Shown here: one piece after another, positions 56,101-56,598 of the stretch
Layout: each line of letters starts with the position of its first letter
How positions within the stretch are numbered: position 1 is the first letter of the stretch
Source of the DNA: Ophiostoma sp. CBS 140.51
Lineage: Eukaryota; Ascomycota; Sordariomycetes; Ophiostomatales; Ophiostomataceae
DNA: 56,598 bases
Direction of reading: 5' to 3'
NCBI GenBank assembly: GCA_029298735.1
Contig: JANSLP010000213.1
Location: forward strand, 1-56,598
Translations under genes and position numbers: made by a program
Notes under the pieces: generated by a model
Told to the model about the DNA's origin: nothing
Database searches by the model: none
What the model saw: the letters and a program-made list of their open reading frames with translations, nothing else

Positions 56101-56212
56101 TGATGGGACAGTTGGGAGTGTCGACGAAGACAACATCGATGCCATTGTCGGGCATTGCACGTTTTCAAGCGGGCCGTTGATGCCTCTCGATACTGCGCGG
56201 AGCTATGCATAG
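53114..56212 (+). CDS. DUF6536 multi-pass membrane protein
   Basis: Fungal integral membrane protein of unknown function, 1032 residues, single exon. The cytosolic N-terminus (~1-215) is charged, with an Asp/Glu-rich stretch (DSDDEDDESDKK). The DUF6536 block follows: HGWRAGVALHGVLALIIFVV (first span, ~216-245), a lumenal loop with Cys (SASCSGAHPVAWLLRA), the second span (~279-305), the conserved cytosolic loop YVFQILSSPTRAELDAAHS and RRWLDIGVPSLRNI, and the third span (~345-372). A long Ser/Asn-rich extracellular loop with several N-X-S/T sites reaches ~570. Further spans lie near 573-596, 721-740, 771-796, 848-868 and 878-908, with a cytosolic tail. The start at 53114 (MEVTIPSRD) is the first ATG of the frame. 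The family mark W-R-A-G-V plus the SSPTRxELDxAH loop is what I rely on. Confidence 0.85.
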   Translation: MEVTIPSRDHLDRDEKYSWDDDNFRPVPRNKPRLTRQTVQWPFQSISLEDNTYALPPIPQSPSSTITSPEEVHLPPRSRATWQPRRGVAHGYGYGDSDDEDDESDKKSTLRRSLIPDYVINYLRGETPETLAQRKIERQREEESQSQENLVGGAGGLRGGGSRNSHVDGLPMPSPVYRRSDEPMLIGNEYNEKRRSYGTTGQRRRPNKRRGLVAHGWRAGVALHGVLALIIFVVGLSGLVVALTVLHRDGGRMSMATLFTSHAVPVTDAGSASCSGAHPVAWLLRAILALFSVALLAGAQYVFQILSSPTRAELDAAHSARRWLDIGVPSLRNIVFLLGQRKARAVLALVAVAVAVASTVLYGALINVVLVAPLSAAATPSYSVLLVAPSFLDGSPFSNASSNNAGGLDRVTILQLQQLAANSKQQTLKNLTAAECLQAQSSASTMSTVQKELTLFNINDDSNNSSSSISTTDFSAVLIVLTDDAVDSLQIINSSVVQTAPAGSELLAADASLGSSSVFQITNDDSEGIDRSAFVIDESAVAFCLVQETAITTTAESADDNTATTTCNVTLNTTVLSAIVGLNVVTVLSFAYLLLPRKAHRHFRQAPLITLGDAVASFLRDPDPTTRGACLLSKTDVVQHGVWKSMVDVPQLPGFGPYQPRQSTESNGTGQSAQQPENVMQPMFLEAPADENSMGISGSGSSNYFWFQSVSLTRWFAGAATWWVVVGLALAAIVVTVSSNNSLGSFGQISPLSSAVYGTSSTSTSWMTPTALLGSLPQLSVAILYLFVDTHLSAYFLSHESAQYVAAHQHQRNEQLQQHCRRPLRVSYRPRGHQTTSLYLTLPQPWHWTLVVMITGLIFALGESVVTTGVTSTDNEIQLALLGFSGVGLIVVLVLLAGLALLVVVLGARRTPPPNASLGRNPLILPGGSCSAVISARCHPIPEEMPAELTGLNGSNGGPLPLWLRPLAWGPVPAYHHPYQGYNRRRGLTREGVLRSDGTVGSVDEDNIDAIVGHCTFSSGPLMPLDTARSYA

Positions 56213-56598
56213 GGGAGAGAAAAGACAGGGGTTTTGAATGGGCCCAAAAAGGGGCATTGCAATTCCCCTTACTAATGTGTTAATGTTTATTTCATATTTA
56301 TTAGGAAGGATATACGAGAGGGAAGGGAAGGAGCCCATTTGTGCATTTTGAAAACGGAAAGAACCATCGTCGGCGCACGATGCAGGAAGGAGCGGCTGGA
56401 GAACCGCCTGGCGTCATATACCCAAAGAACGAGAGTGTGGATTACATCGTATCTTTTATTTATTTTAAATCTTATTTCAATATTATGAAACTTCGTATAT
56501 TTTGTTGTAGAGTCTCGCCTTTTGTTTGGGTTTGTTTGTTTTGTTTTTAAATAATAAATGATGAATATTTTTAATTAATCAAAAAGAAGAAAGTTTAT
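56213..56598. other. 3' flank of the DUF6536 gene
   Basis: AT-rich sequence to the window edge, with A/T-rich stretches near 56450-56598 suitable for polyadenylation. No further gene was seen. Confidence 0.6.

Overview
This window looks like nuclear DNA of a filamentous ascomycete (Pezizomycotina, most likely a sordariomycete). The genes carry short GT-AG introns (about 50-250 bases) with CTAAC/CTGAC-type branch sites. The families also fit: the Arb1 subunit of the Argonaute chaperone complex, a fungal Mhp1-like leucine-rich-repeat protein, a DUF6536 membrane protein, a Zn2Cys6 regulator and a TRI12-type exporter. The exact order or genus cannot be fixed from sequence alone. I saw no CRISPR array, no convincing tRNA or rRNA gene and no intact transposon.

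Left arm (1-13.8 kb) is housekeeping: cytosolic tryptophanyl-tRNA synthetase (-), the U3 snoRNP factor Lcp5 (-), a TM9/Emp70 nonaspanin (+), the mRNA 3'-end factor Clp1 (-) with Arg in place of the Walker A Lys, a Pmp3-like proteolipid with a long tail (+), and Arb1 (-). It is followed by decayed DNA (about 14.9-16.6 kb): a pseudogene resembling mitochondrial ATPase-expression proteins and a very AT-rich RIP-like island.

The centre (17.0-32.4 kb) is a compact accessory cluster of eight genes: an HSL-family esterase, an SDR, a Baeyer-Villiger-type FAD monooxygenase, a second SDR, an MFS exporter, a second monooxygenase that is intact except for one TGA where its paralogue has Trp, a Zn2Cys6 activator and a third SDR. 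There is no PKS, NRPS or terpene synthase. The gene set matches alcohol -> ketone -> ester/lactone -> hydroxy acid chemistry, so I infer a catabolic or detoxification cluster for a cyclic alcohol or ketone. All its structural genes have in their upstream DNA at least one 15-bp near-palindrome of the form CGG-N9-CCG (consensus CGGtAAcwnTTaCCG). Seven sites were found, one a perfect palindrome. This predicted regulon is the most interesting signal in the window.

The cluster is followed by ERG28 (-), then a second decayed patch (33.8-35.5 kb): a DUF4246 pseudogene with three in-frame stops, an inverted fragment of a cell-surface protein family, and a truncated member of that same family. Then come a short HAD-like hydrolase gene (-) and ribosomal protein L5 (+), whose start codon stands alone in its first coding exon.

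The right arm holds two large plus-strand genes, an Mhp1-like LRR protein and a DUF6536 membrane protein, each preceded by about 5 kb without a recognisable gene.
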